A stretch of DNA of 64,000 nt, from positions 240,118 through 304,117 of the forward strand of contig NZ_JABZEC010000002.1 of NCBI RefSeq assembly GCF_013385145.1, written 5' to 3'. Both the position numbers and the translations under genes were made by a program. The notes beneath the pieces are model-generated. The model saw only the letters and a list, made by a program, of their open reading frames with translations, made no database searches and was not told the DNA's origin. Source of the stretch: Bombilactobacillus apium. GTDB lineage: Bacteria; Bacillota; Bacilli; Lactobacillales; Lactobacillaceae. Shown piece after piece: positions 37,104-45,051 of the stretch (position 1 is the stretch's first letter; each line of letters begins with the position of its first letter).

Positions 37104-38228
37104 CTAATTAACCTTATCGGCTCCTTGAACCTCGTAACCTGAACTATTTTCTGCTTGCCAGTTGAAATCTGGATTTAGGGCATTTTGTTTAGTCTCTTCA
37201 TTTTTCAACGGAGCTTCCTTTAAACCTAAGTTTTGGCGAATCTTTTTTGAAACTCGTTGCAATTCAGGCGTAGATGCGATTTGATAAGAAGAACCGTTCA
37301 GATAAGCCCCTACTCCTTGAACAAAGTCTTGTTCAATCTTGGCCGTCGCTGGACGATAGTTTTGATACAACTTAATCATATCTTCAAAACTGAGACTAGT
37401 CCGAAAGTTGCCTTTTACCTGCTCGGTTAAAGTTTTGAAATGGGAGAGGGTGTTCATCGACGGAGCTGCTTCTAAAATTGCGGTAATCACTTGCCGTTGC
37501 CGTTGCGCCCGACCGTAGTCTCCTCGCGGATCTTCGTAACGCATCCGCACGTAAGCCAAAGCCGCGGAACCATCGAGATGCATCTTGCCCTTGGTGAATT
37601 GGTGCTTATAATGATCTTGCTCTGATTTAAAGGAAAACGGAACATCAATATCAACTCCCCCAACAGCATCAACGATCTTCTCCAGACCACCCATATTGAT
37701 GACCGCATATTGTTGAATGGGAACATTTAATAAGGTAGAAACGGACTTCACGGATTCATCAGCCCCGCCCAGACTATAAGCAGCATTGATTTTTTGAATA
37801 TTGATTCCTTTGGAACCCATCATCTGCGCCATCGTATCCCGAGGAATACTGGTCATGGTCGTTTTCTTGGTTTGAGGATTAACGGTCATCAAAATCAAAG
37901 TATCCGTCCGTCCCCGGGCTTCTGTCCGCCCCAAGGCTCCCGTATCGGTCCCCATTATTAAAATACTGAGGGGCTTTTTATTTTTCAAATTACTTTGGTC
38001 TTTGGTCTTTTCTTCCTCTGATTTATTCAAGGGAATATAAGTTCCATCGGCCGTTGTCTTAACATTATGGTAAATATACCAGGCATAACTCCCCCCAGCG
38101 AATAAGAAAAGTAGCACAATGACCCCTAACCAACGCCAAGGATGAAAACGTCGATGATGCCGACGTTTAGAATGATGTCGATGATGATGCTCTTCGAACT
38201 GTGGTTTATTAGGTTGATCTTTATCCAT
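37104..38228 (-). CDS. LytR-CpsA-Psr (LCP) family ligase
   Basis: The 374-residue protein has a cytoplasmic N-terminus very rich in His/Arg (13-32), one TM at about 33-52, and an external LCP domain. That domain has SILIMGTDTGALGRTEARGR, TDTLILMTVNP, TSIPRDT, INAAYSLGGA, and the basic YVRMRYEDPRGDYGRAQRQR containing pyrophosphate-binding Arg residues. LCP enzymes transfer undecaprenyl-linked glycans to peptidoglycan, so at least part of the EPS may be wall-attached. Second gene of the block-1 operon. Confidence 0.94.
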   Translation of the reverse strand: MDKDQPNKPQFEEHHHRHHSKRRHHRRFHPWRWLGVIVLLFLFAGGSYAWYIYHNVKTTADGTYIPLNKSEEEKTKDQSNLKNKKPLSILIMGTDTGALGRTEARGRTDTLILMTVNPQTKKTTMTSIPRDTMAQMMGSKGINIQKINAAYSLGGADESVKSVSTLLNVPIQQYAVINMGGLEKIVDAVGGVDIDVPFSFKSEQDHYKHQFTKGKMHLDGSAALAYVRMRYEDPRGDYGRAQRQRQVITAILEAAPSMNTLSHFKTLTEQVKGNFRTSLSFEDMIKLYQNYRPATAKIEQDFVQGVGAYLNGSSYQIASTPELQRVSKKIRQNLGLKEAPLKNEETKQNALNPDFNWQAENSSGYEVQGADKVN

Positions 38229-38260
38229 GATCTTTCTTCTCCTTTGGAAGGTACTGGGAA

Positions 38261-39085
38261 CTAACGTAATTGCCGCGGAACGTAGAAGGGAACCAACTCT
38301 TTTTGAATTAAACTACGAGCAATTTCGACTTGGCCAGCAGTATTGGGCCACTTCTTGGTTACCGTTTTAGTCCAAGTTTGCGAACTAGAATCAGCCCGAT
38401 TGACTTGATCGTGCCAAATCGGAGCCAAATCAAGAACGTCAATTCCGGCTTGGCGGCCCGCTGATTTAATCAAGGGATCATAAGTTTGATTATTCTTCCC
38501 TTGCCAAGAAGTTAATAAAATAACTTTTGTCTGCGGTAATTTAGCCTGTAAATCAGTCAGGAGTGCTTGTAAATTAGTCCAAAAAGTCTTGGGGCTAGCA
38601 TAAGCACTGTTTTTTGGATCTTGGTCGTTAGTTCCATATTCCAAAATTAACAAATCGGGATTCCAATTAACGAGCCGCTGATAATTATCAATTGCAGCCC
38701 CACCAATCGTGGCTCCCTTGCGCCAATGCCCTTTGAGACTGACTTGATAGCCCAAACTTTTATGAAGAAAATTGGTAACTTGATACTGAAAGGCTTGCTT
38801 GGGAGTTCCGGCATAATAACCAGCGGCAATTTCATCACCCATCACGGCTACTTTTAATTGCTTTCCGGCACCAATTTGGTGCCACTTGGCATTGTCCGAT
38901 CCTAAATTAGGTAATTGTTTTTCAGTAGTCGCTTGAGTCTTAGTTACCGATTGACTTTGTTGAGAATAATGCGCCATCTGTTGTGTCAATTGGACATCCT
39001 GCCGCTGTTTACCGACAATGATCATTCCGATCATTAAGACTAGAAAGACCAGGATTGCTGTGACATAACCGACCGTTTTCTTCAT
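38261..39085 (-). CDS. SGNH-like protein with degraded catalytic residues
   Basis: The second ATG (39085) is used because GGGGGA directly abuts the first. The 274-residue protein has an N-terminal membrane anchor (about 3-22) and an SGNH-type fold: block I VMGDEIAAGYY, block III EYGTNDQ, and PNTAGQVEIARSL in the last block. The nucleophilic Ser of GDS is Glu (GDE) and the usual DxxHPN is replaced by KKWPN, so Ser and His of the triad appear missing. It is the first gene of EPS block 1, as SGNH proteins often are. It may be a non-hydrolytic sugar-binding homologue. Confidence 0.75.
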   Translation of the reverse strand: MKKTVGYVTAILVFLVLMIGMIIVGKQRQDVQLTQQMAHYSQQSQSVTKTQATTEKQLPNLGSDNAKWHQIGAGKQLKVAVMGDEIAAGYYAGTPKQAFQYQVTNFLHKSLGYQVSLKGHWRKGATIGGAAIDNYQRLVNWNPDLLILEYGTNDQDPKNSAYASPKTFWTNLQALLTDLQAKLPQTKVILLTSWQGKNNQTYDPLIKSAGRQAGIDVLDLAPIWHDQVNRADSSSQTWTKTVTKKWPNTAGQVEIARSLIQKELVPFYVPRQLR

Positions 39086-39118
39086 GCTCATTCCCCCGCA
39101 GCGTAGACATACGGGTGT

Positions 39119-39124
39119 ATTATA
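39119..39124 (-). promoter_or_regulatory. Extended -10 promoter of EPS block 1
   Basis: On the minus strand TGCTATAAT (perfect -10 with TGn extension) lies about 30 bp before the first EPS gene. No good -35 is spaced correctly; a TTGACT is about 50 bp upstream, too far. Transcription of the whole 39.1-25.6 kb block probably begins here. Confidence 0.6.
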
Positions 39125-39207
39125 GCATAAATCTTCATAATTTCCTCGGTCTTTTTTAACATCTTAATCACAAAAGTCAAGCCCTTTTTAATTTCCCACT
39201 AGCTTAG

Positions 39208-39246
39208 ATTAAAAAACCTATCTCTTTGAGAGATAGGTTTTTTAAT
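39208..39246 (-). terminator. Terminator of helD
   Basis: Perfect stem AAACCTATCTCT/AGAGATAGGTTT with T-runs on both sides, overlapping the helD stop. It is symmetrical, so it could stop transcription from either side and insulates EPS block 1. Confidence 0.8.
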
Positions 39247-41545
39247 TAATTACTGTTTTCTGATAATAATTTTCGGGAATTGCCGCTAGTAAGGGCTCTA
39301 ATTGACCGCAAGCTGTAATCGTCAGTCGATGCATGGCCCGAGAAGCCATTGTATATAAAACTTGCCGATCTTGACTAGTGAATTCACCTGCGCTCGCATT
39401 CCAAATAATTACGGCATCAAATTCCAAACCTTTGGCCAAATAAACTGGAATAACTAAATCACCACTTGCTAAGCGCTGATTTTCCGAACGCACCAAAGTG
39501 GTGGCGGTTGAACTTGACCGCAATTGTTCTTGCAGCTCTTGGGCTTGTTCTAAATTGCGGGTAATAATGGCGGTCGCATAGTGACGGTCATGATTTTGCC
39601 GCAATTGTTGTTGAAGGGCCTGCAACATTTGCATTTGCTTCTTAGCTAGCAATACATTTGGTAAGTCGCCAGGACGATGGAAAGCTTGAATCTTAACCCC
39701 TGTTTGCAGGAGTTGTTTGGTGAATTCGGTAATCTGTTGGGTTGACCGATAAGAATGCGTCAATTGCACAACCCGGGTCTTTTCGGGAACAAATAACTTT
39801 CGAACTTCTTTGAGGAGAACCGGGGCTTTCCCTTTGACAAAGATTGACTGGTTTAAGTCGCCTAGTAAAGTGTACCGGGCTCGCGGAAAACTATACTTCA
39901 AATAAGCCAATTGAAAAGGTGTATAGTCTTGAATCTCATCAATAAAAACAAATTTCATTTTTAAATCACCGTGATGTCCAGTGATTAAATCGTACAAATA
40001 AAGGTAGGGAGTTAGATCACTCAAGCGAAGTTGCCGCTTTTGTAAGTCAGCTTGAAATTGTTGCTGATATTCTTGCCAATCGGCTGGCGTAATTTTCCAA
40101 GCCGCTAAATCGACAATCTGCGGGACAGAGCGCAAAAATTGTTGATAGGTCGCCGTGGGATTGAGGAATTGCAGTTGTTGAATTTTTCGAGCTACGGGCT
40201 GCAGTTCTTTTTCCACCAACTTATGGGCGAGAAATTTCTCTTCCGCTTCACTGGTCGCAAACTCTTGATCCGGATAATCATAAAGTTGCCGCAATTGTTC
40301 GCTACTCAAATTTTGGATGGCCGTTTGGACCCATTCCTGCTTCATTTCTCGCTGTAATTGTCCTTGCAACTTCTTTAAGAGCTTGGCTTTGGTCGCTTCA
40401 ATTCGGTTCACTAAGCGATATTGCGGACCAAAATGATAGTAGATTTGGGCAATCTGTTGGCGGCTCAAAAGAACCCGGTCGTGTAAACGGAGATCGCGGA
40501 AATAGACACCACCTTGACCTAACAATTGAGCATACTGAGTTTCCAATTGGAAAAATTGGTAGTCACTGACAAAATGAATTATCGCTTGTTGGGTTGGAGT
40601 CTGGGTGGCTTCAAATTGTTGGGCGAGTGTTTGTAATTGAACTTTGGGTAAACGATGGCCCAAATACTGACTATAAGTCAATTGAATCATATTTTGTTCA
40701 CCCATTTCGGGCAGCACTTGACTGACGTAATCGTTGAATAACATATTGGGTGAGAACAAGACTACTTGTCCTGAGTCGAGCTTATGCCGGTAACGGTACA
40801 GGAGATAGGCCACTCGCTGCATAATAGCGGCTGTTTTTCCCGATCCAGCAGCTCCTTGGACAAACAACAAATCCGAATCGGTATCTCGAATAATCTGGTT
40901 TTGTTCCCGCTGAATCGTGGTGACAATACTTTTCATCTTGGTGCTGGCTTTATTGTCCAAAACGGCCAACAACATCTGATCGCCGATCGTCTCTTCAGTA
41001 TCAAAGAAAGTCTGGATTTGACCCTTTTCAATAATAAATTGCCGCTTCAAAGTCACCTTGACTGCTTGTTCGCCATCGGGCGTCTGATAAGTAACTTGAC
41101 CCAAATCGCCATCATAGTAAATCGCCGAAATCGGGGCCCGCCAATCGTAAATCAAAAAATTATTATCTTCGTCGGTTAAAGATCCCAGACCAATATAGAT
41201 GGTTTCTGGCTTACCTGAAGGTAATTCCTGAAAATCTAAGCGCGCAAAATAAGGTTTTTCGACTAATTTATTAAGAACCATTAATTGTTGCTGTGATCTT
41301 TGCCAAGAATTATTTCTTTCCGCCAACATTTGTTGCTGTTGTTGGATCGAAAGGGCTCCAGCCATTGAAATTCCATCATCGCCCATCCCCACATGGACGT
41401 CATCGCCAAAGGTCCGGTCAATTTCGTGAATATCGGCTTGGGCCGTTTGGATATTTTGCTTTAATTTTGCTTGTTCTTGTTTAATCTGGACAATAACTTG
41501 CCGCAAATGTGCCTGTTCTTGGCGTTTATCTTCCACGTCCGTCAT
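39242..41545 (-). CDS. helD: HelD-like RNA polymerase recycling ATPase (UvrD/Rep-like)
   Basis: The 767-residue superfamily-1 helicase-like protein starts with a long coiled-coil arm (about 5-95, many Gln/Glu/Lys), as in HelD. Walker A is VQGAAGSGKTAAI near 228-240; FIDEIQDYTPFQLAYLKYSF is the Walker B/DEXQD block, and VIPVYLAKGLEFDAVIIWNA is motif V. HelD proteins remove stalled RNA polymerase from DNA with ATP. GGGAG lies 6 nt before the ATG. Monocistronic between its promoter and the terminator. A general UvrD-type repair helicase is less likely given the N-terminal arm. Confidence 0.88.
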   Translation of the reverse strand: MTDVEDKRQEQAHLRQVIVQIKQEQAKLKQNIQTAQADIHEIDRTFGDDVHVGMGDDGISMAGALSIQQQQQMLAERNNSWQRSQQQLMVLNKLVEKPYFARLDFQELPSGKPETIYIGLGSLTDEDNNFLIYDWRAPISAIYYDGDLGQVTYQTPDGEQAVKVTLKRQFIIEKGQIQTFFDTEETIGDQMLLAVLDNKASTKMKSIVTTIQREQNQIIRDTDSDLLFVQGAAGSGKTAAIMQRVAYLLYRYRHKLDSGQVVLFSPNMLFNDYVSQVLPEMGEQNMIQLTYSQYLGHRLPKVQLQTLAQQFEATQTPTQQAIIHFVSDYQFFQLETQYAQLLGQGGVYFRDLRLHDRVLLSRQQIAQIYYHFGPQYRLVNRIEATKAKLLKKLQGQLQREMKQEWVQTAIQNLSSEQLRQLYDYPDQEFATSEAEEKFLAHKLVEKELQPVARKIQQLQFLNPTATYQQFLRSVPQIVDLAAWKITPADWQEYQQQFQADLQKRQLRLSDLTPYLYLYDLITGHHGDLKMKFVFIDEIQDYTPFQLAYLKYSFPRARYTLLGDLNQSIFVKGKAPVLLKEVRKLFVPEKTRVVQLTHSYRSTQQITEFTKQLLQTGVKIQAFHRPGDLPNVLLAKKQMQMLQALQQQLRQNHDRHYATAIITRNLEQAQELQEQLRSSSTATTLVRSENQRLASGDLVIPVYLAKGLEFDAVIIWNASAGEFTSQDRQVLYTMASRAMHRLTITACGQLEPLLAAIPENYYQKTVIN

Positions 41546-41585
41546 CTTGATCTCCCACTTACTTAGCTTACAATTTTAACAAATA

Positions 41586-41591
41586 ATTTTA
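41586..41591 (-). promoter_or_regulatory. Promoter -10 box of helD
   Basis: TGCTAAAAT on the minus strand (extended -10) about 40 bp before the helD start. The -35 region is not convincing. Confidence 0.35.
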
Positions 41592-41651
41592 GCATATCCC
41601 ACGCTCTTTGACGCAGAAAAAAAGATCGAAAATTCGACCCTTTTGGTAATT

Positions 41652-41750
41652 TTATTCATAACGCAACGCCTGTGCTGTATCTAGTTGATTTTGATCTCGA
41701 TCCAAAGTGTAACTTTTAGAAACTTGGACCAGTTTTAATAATGATTCCAT
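41652..41750 (-). pseudogene. Truncated ABC-ATPase N-terminus (32 codons)
   Basis: GGGGGG and an ATG start a small frame whose product begins MESLLKLVQVSKSYTLDRDQ, like the first strand of MacB/LolD-type ABC ATPases (L.l.nVsKsY), then stops after QALRYE before any Walker motif. It lies in the gap between helD and the ABC operon. A real 32-residue peptide cannot be ruled out, but a deletion remnant is simpler. Confidence 0.4.
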
Positions 41751-41774
41751 TGGTCATCCCCCCAAAATTGCTAA

Positions 41775-41800
41775 ATAAAAAAGCTCACCCCGGTTAGCTT
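41775..41800 (-). terminator. Terminator of the GntR/ABC operon
   Basis: On the minus strand AAGCT-AACCGGGGTG-AGCTT followed by TTTTATTT, about 45 bp after the permease stop. Confidence 0.5.
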
Positions 41801-41846
41801 CTTGATCTAACTGTTGCAAGCTCGTTAGCTAAAATTTTTTCAATTA

Positions 41847-42605
41847 TTAACGATTGGTTTCTAAGAATTTCAACAACCAAGCGTTGAGGACAAAAAGAAG
41901 TGCACACAAAGCCACTTGGTAAATATTATAGGTCCAAAGATTGGTCGCTGAAGACAATTCGAAAACTTTATTCATGTCCGCAAATAAAGAATAGATCTTA
42001 TCGGCTACCACATTGACACTCCAAAAGATAGCAACATAAACGACGAAAGTAATTAATTTCCGCAATCCCCCGGGAATCAGATCAATTAAGAAAGCACTAG
42101 CAATATCTGCAGTATGCCAAAGGAGGATGAAAGAAATTGAAGCCGCGATAATCATAAAAATGAGGCCTAAAATAACCAACACTAAGACATTCCAGTTGTT
42201 GGCACTCCAATTGAATTGTGGTGACCCATAGTGGGCATACATGAAAGTTCCCACAATCCCTAGGAGAACTATTTGAATCAAGAAGACAACCAAGATGGAG
42301 AAAGCAACATTTAAAATTTCTGCACCATAGAATTTCCAATTTTCAATTGGTAATAAGCGAAAATTATTGGCATGAAGATGCCGCCGCGTATTGTTTCCCA
42401 AGCGAATTATAATAATCGGGACCAACAAGACCCCGGCAGTAAGTAAGGCTCCACCCATCGCAATCATTAAACCGTCCCTGGTGCTCATGAAGAACATTGC
42501 AATCCAAGTTAGCGCCACAACAGCTAAGATAAAGAGGGTTGAGCTGGCCACAATCCGCCATTGTTGGCGCCAGCCAACTTTCAAAACTTGCTTAAAGTTT
42601 GTCAT
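41847..42605 (-). CDS. ABC transporter membrane protein of the GntR-regulated operon
   Basis: The ATG at 42605 (MTNFKQVLKVGW) follows GGGAGG by about 6 nt and overlaps the ATPase gene by 14 nt; a longer frame to 42635 lacks a site. The 252-residue product has six hydrophobic segments and no recognisable motif beyond the permease layout. It is the partner of the ATPase next to it, as in YtrA-controlled transporters. These often answer cell-envelope antibiotics in bacilli; substrate here unknown. Confidence 0.85.
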   Translation of the reverse strand: MTNFKQVLKVGWRQQWRIVASSTLFILAVVALTWIAMFFMSTRDGLMIAMGGALLTAGVLLVPIIIIRLGNNTRRHLHANNFRLLPIENWKFYGAEILNVAFSILVVFLIQIVLLGIVGTFMYAHYGSPQFNWSANNWNVLVLVILGLIFMIIAASISFILLWHTADIASAFLIDLIPGGLRKLITFVVYVAIFWSVNVVADKIYSLFADMNKVFELSSATNLWTYNIYQVALCALLFVLNAWLLKFLETNR

Positions 42606-43314
42606 CTTGAACCTCCCTAGTATAAATTTTCTCAAAGTAATCTTCCAAGGAACACTGCTCTTTGGCGATCAAAGTTTCCGTATCTTGGTGTGTGAAAATA
42701 GTTTGGTCTTTGATAATTACAATTTGATCTAAAATGTCTTTAATTTCTTCTAAATGGTGACTACTGATGACCACCGTTGATTCGTCATCAACCCAACTCA
42801 AGAGTCCCTTAATAATTTTTTTCCGACTCAAAACATCAATTCCACTAAAAGGTTCATCCAAAAGATAGAGCGGAACTTTTCGAGCCAAGGTCAAGGCGAT
42901 CGTCAAGCGTTCCCGCATCCCCTTGGATAAACTCCCCAAACGATCATCATCTTGAAGCTCCAAAAATTGGGCCAATTCATGATAACGCTCGTTGGAAAAA
43001 TCAGGATAAACAGTTTCATAGAAACTTTGAATATCATGAACCCGAGTATACTTATTAAAGCCCCGCAATTCATCCGAAAAACTCAAATGGCTCTTTCTTT
43101 GAGCGACATTCTTATCTCCCGCCAAACTGATTGTCCCCGTAGAACTATAAGCAGTTCCGGCAATTAAGCGCATCAAGGTCGTTTTTCCGGCTCCGTTTAA
43201 CCCAGCCAAACCGACAAAGTGCCCGAGGTCGATTTCTAAATTTACATTTTGTAGAATCGTGTGGTTCTTTTTTTTGTAATCTAAATTGTCAATTTGTAGT
43301 AGCGTTGTTGTCAT
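42592..43314 (-). CDS. ABC transporter ATP-binding protein of the GntR-regulated operon
   Basis: The 240-residue ATPase has Walker A GLNGAGKTTL at about 38-47, signature LSKGMRERL near 128-136 (LSGGQ variant with K), Walker B LYLLDEPFSGID near 150-161 and the His switch SSHHLEE. It starts inside the end of the regulator gene (26-nt overlap) and overlaps the permease gene, so the three genes are translated as one unit. Likely efflux or envelope-stress transport. Confidence 0.92.
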   Translation of the reverse strand: MTTTLLQIDNLDYKKKNHTILQNVNLEIDLGHFVGLAGLNGAGKTTLMRLIAGTAYSSTGTISLAGDKNVAQRKSHLSFSDELRGFNKYTRVHDIQSFYETVYPDFSNERYHELAQFLELQDDDRLGSLSKGMRERLTIALTLARKVPLYLLDEPFSGIDVLSRKKIIKGLLSWVDDESTVVISSHHLEEIKDILDQIVIIKDQTIFTHQDTETLIAKEQCSLEDYFEKIYTREVQDDKL

Positions 43315-43681
43315 CTGAAGTCATCCTTTCTGTCGCGTAGAGTTTAATATAATAAAAAATTTCTCCTTGGTCTAAACCCAAAGCAATCAAGGACTCATAC
43401 ATTTCAGAAATTGTCTGTCCAACCAGTTTTTCTTTGAGCTCATCAACCATTTGCAGATTCTCGGTCACAAAATTACCGCGACCTCGTTTGGTGACGACCA
43501 CCTTTTCTTGGACTAGTTCATTGATTGCTTTTTGAATTGTATTAATATTGACTTCCAATTGTAAGGATAAATCACGGACTGAAGGTAACTTGGAACCTAA
43601 AGGGTAGTCAGAGACAATAATCTTACGATTAATCAGTGCTTTAATTTGCAGGTAAATGGGGATATTATCTTTAAATTTCAT
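43289..43681 (-). CDS. GntR-family (YtrA-type) transcriptional regulator
   Basis: The ATG at 43681 has AAGGAG about 8 nt upstream; the frame extends to 43708 without a site. The 130-residue protein has a winged helix at about 5-70 (PIYLQIKALINRKIIVSDYP, LGSKLPSVRDLSLQLEVNIN, TIQKAINELVQEKVVVTKRG) and a short effector part typical of the YtrA subfamily. It probably represses its own operon. GTGT and ACAC half-sites flank the -10 region just upstream (43698-43720), a candidate operator. Confidence 0.9.
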   Translation of the reverse strand: MKFKDNIPIYLQIKALINRKIIVSDYPLGSKLPSVRDLSLQLEVNINTIQKAINELVQEKVVVTKRGRGNFVTENLQMVDELKEKLVGQTISEMYESLIALGLDQGEIFYYIKLYATERMTSDDNNATTN

Positions 43682-43837
43682 ACATTGCACTCCTTTCTCG
43701 TGTACCACTATACTAACACACCAAGACTAAAAAGCAATGCTTTTTGAAATTTAATTTTTAATCGGCTTGACAAGACCCCCGAAAGCGGAGTAGGATATAA
43801 TCCATTAAAGAATAATGAGAAAATTAAAAGCAAAGAT

Positions 43838-44106
43838 AAAGTTTGTCCTAGAATTTAGGATCACAGCGAGTCTCGTTTGGTGGGAGGAGACGATTTCTAG
43901 AGCTTAGTGACGATCACTTTAGAGCTGGCGACCCAAACTTTCCAGTAAGGTCGCCCCGGATGCCTCCGTTATCTTGGCCGCAAATCGCAATCAGATCCTG
44001 ATTGCCGCTTGCGCTAAGCGACGTTTGGCGTCGAAAACAAGGTGGTACCGTGCTCTTATAAGCACCCTTGGTGAAGAATATTTCTTCACCAAGGGTGCTT
44101 TTTTTC
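43838..44106 (+). ncRNA. T-box leader with intrinsic terminator
   Basis: The antiterminator signature AAGGTGGTACCGTG lies at 44039-44052, matching the T-box consensus (AGGGTGGNACCGCG). Upstream is a long stem I closed by AAAGTTTG (43838-43845) and CAAACTTT (43934-43941), with a TTGGTG motif in its apical part, and a small GACG/CGTC stem before the T-box. A strong terminator (stem 44061-44100, then T7) overlaps the antiterminator. Such leaders read through when the matching tRNA is uncharged. A -10 TATAAT at 43796 is the likely promoter; TTGACA is 23 bp upstream, unusually far. I could not fix the specifier codon. The regulated genes are a peptidase and a peptide-binding protein. Confidence 0.88.
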
Positions 44107-44136
44107 GGAGTTCAAATTTTGAAGGAGGCAATTTTT

Positions 44137-45051
44137 ATGCAAAATGGTAGTCGTCTAATTTCTTTAAAAAATGGTTTTCATCTTTTTACTCGTACGGTGG
44201 GTACGGGAGCAATTAAATTACTCTGCGTCCATGGTGGACCCGGGGGTAACCACGAAGAATTCGAAAACTTTGCTGCTGGTTTGCAGCCACTAGGTGTTCA
44301 AGTTTCAATGTACGACCAACTAGGATCCTTTTACTCCGATCAACCCGATTTTAGGCAAAAAGCCAATCAACAATATCTAACCCTTGACTATTATTTATCC
44401 GAATTAGAAGAGGTCCGCCGACAGTTGGGGCTGAAAGATTTCTACTTACTTGGCCATTCTTGGGGTGGCCTTTTAGCCCAAGAATACGCCCTGCGCTACG
44501 GCCAGTACTTACGGGGGCTAGTTTTGATGAGCATGATTGATAACATCCCCGAATATATCACCCACATCAACGCCTTACGTCAAAAAACTTTTACTCCCGC
44601 CGAAGTTAGTTACATGCAAGCCGCCGAAAAAGATCAGCGCTTCACGGATCCCAAATATCAACAGCTAGTCCAAGAACTTTATCGCCATTACGTCACCCGG
44701 CACCCTGAACAAGGACCACGCCATTTGGTTGCCACTCACGCGAGTGCCGTTTACAACCATTTTCAAGGAGACAATGAATTTACGATGACCGGAACCTTGA
44801 AAGACTGGGATCGCCGCGGCGATTTAGCTCAAATTACTGTTCCAACCTTACTCACCTTTGGCGATCACGACACGATGCCCCTGGCTTCCGCCCGCCGGAT
44901 GCAAGCAACTCTTCCTCACGCCCGCTTGGTTCTAACACCCGATGGCGGTCACTGTCACAGTGTCGATAATCCAAGCGCCTTTTTTCAAACCTTACGCGAA
45001 TTTTTGACAGACGTTCAAGCAGATGTTCAATTGGAGGCTCACCATGAATAA
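44137..45051 (+). CDS. pip: Proline-iminopeptidase-type alpha/beta hydrolase
   Basis: The ATG at 44137 has GGAGG 7 nt upstream; upstream codons in frame lie in the T-box terminator. The 304-residue enzyme has oxyanion motif HGGPGG at 32-37, nucleophile Ser108 in GHSWGG, acid in FGDHDTMP (Asp243/245) and His272 in GGHCHS. These match the S33 prolyl aminopeptidase family, which frees N-terminal proline from peptides in the cytosol. The next gene, oppA, overlaps it by 8 nt. Control by a T-box links peptide use to an amino acid shortage. A paralogue lies at 47.2 kb. Confidence 0.9.
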   Translation: MQNGSRLISLKNGFHLFTRTVGTGAIKLLCVHGGPGGNHEEFENFAAGLQPLGVQVSMYDQLGSFYSDQPDFRQKANQQYLTLDYYLSELEEVRRQLGLKDFYLLGHSWGGLLAQEYALRYGQYLRGLVLMSMIDNIPEYITHINALRQKTFTPAEVSYMQAAEKDQRFTDPKYQQLVQELYRHYVTRHPEQGPRHLVATHASAVYNHFQGDNEFTMTGTLKDWDRRGDLAQITVPTLLTFGDHDTMPLASARRMQATLPHARLVLTPDGGHCHSVDNPSAFFQTLREFLTDVQADVQLEAHHE

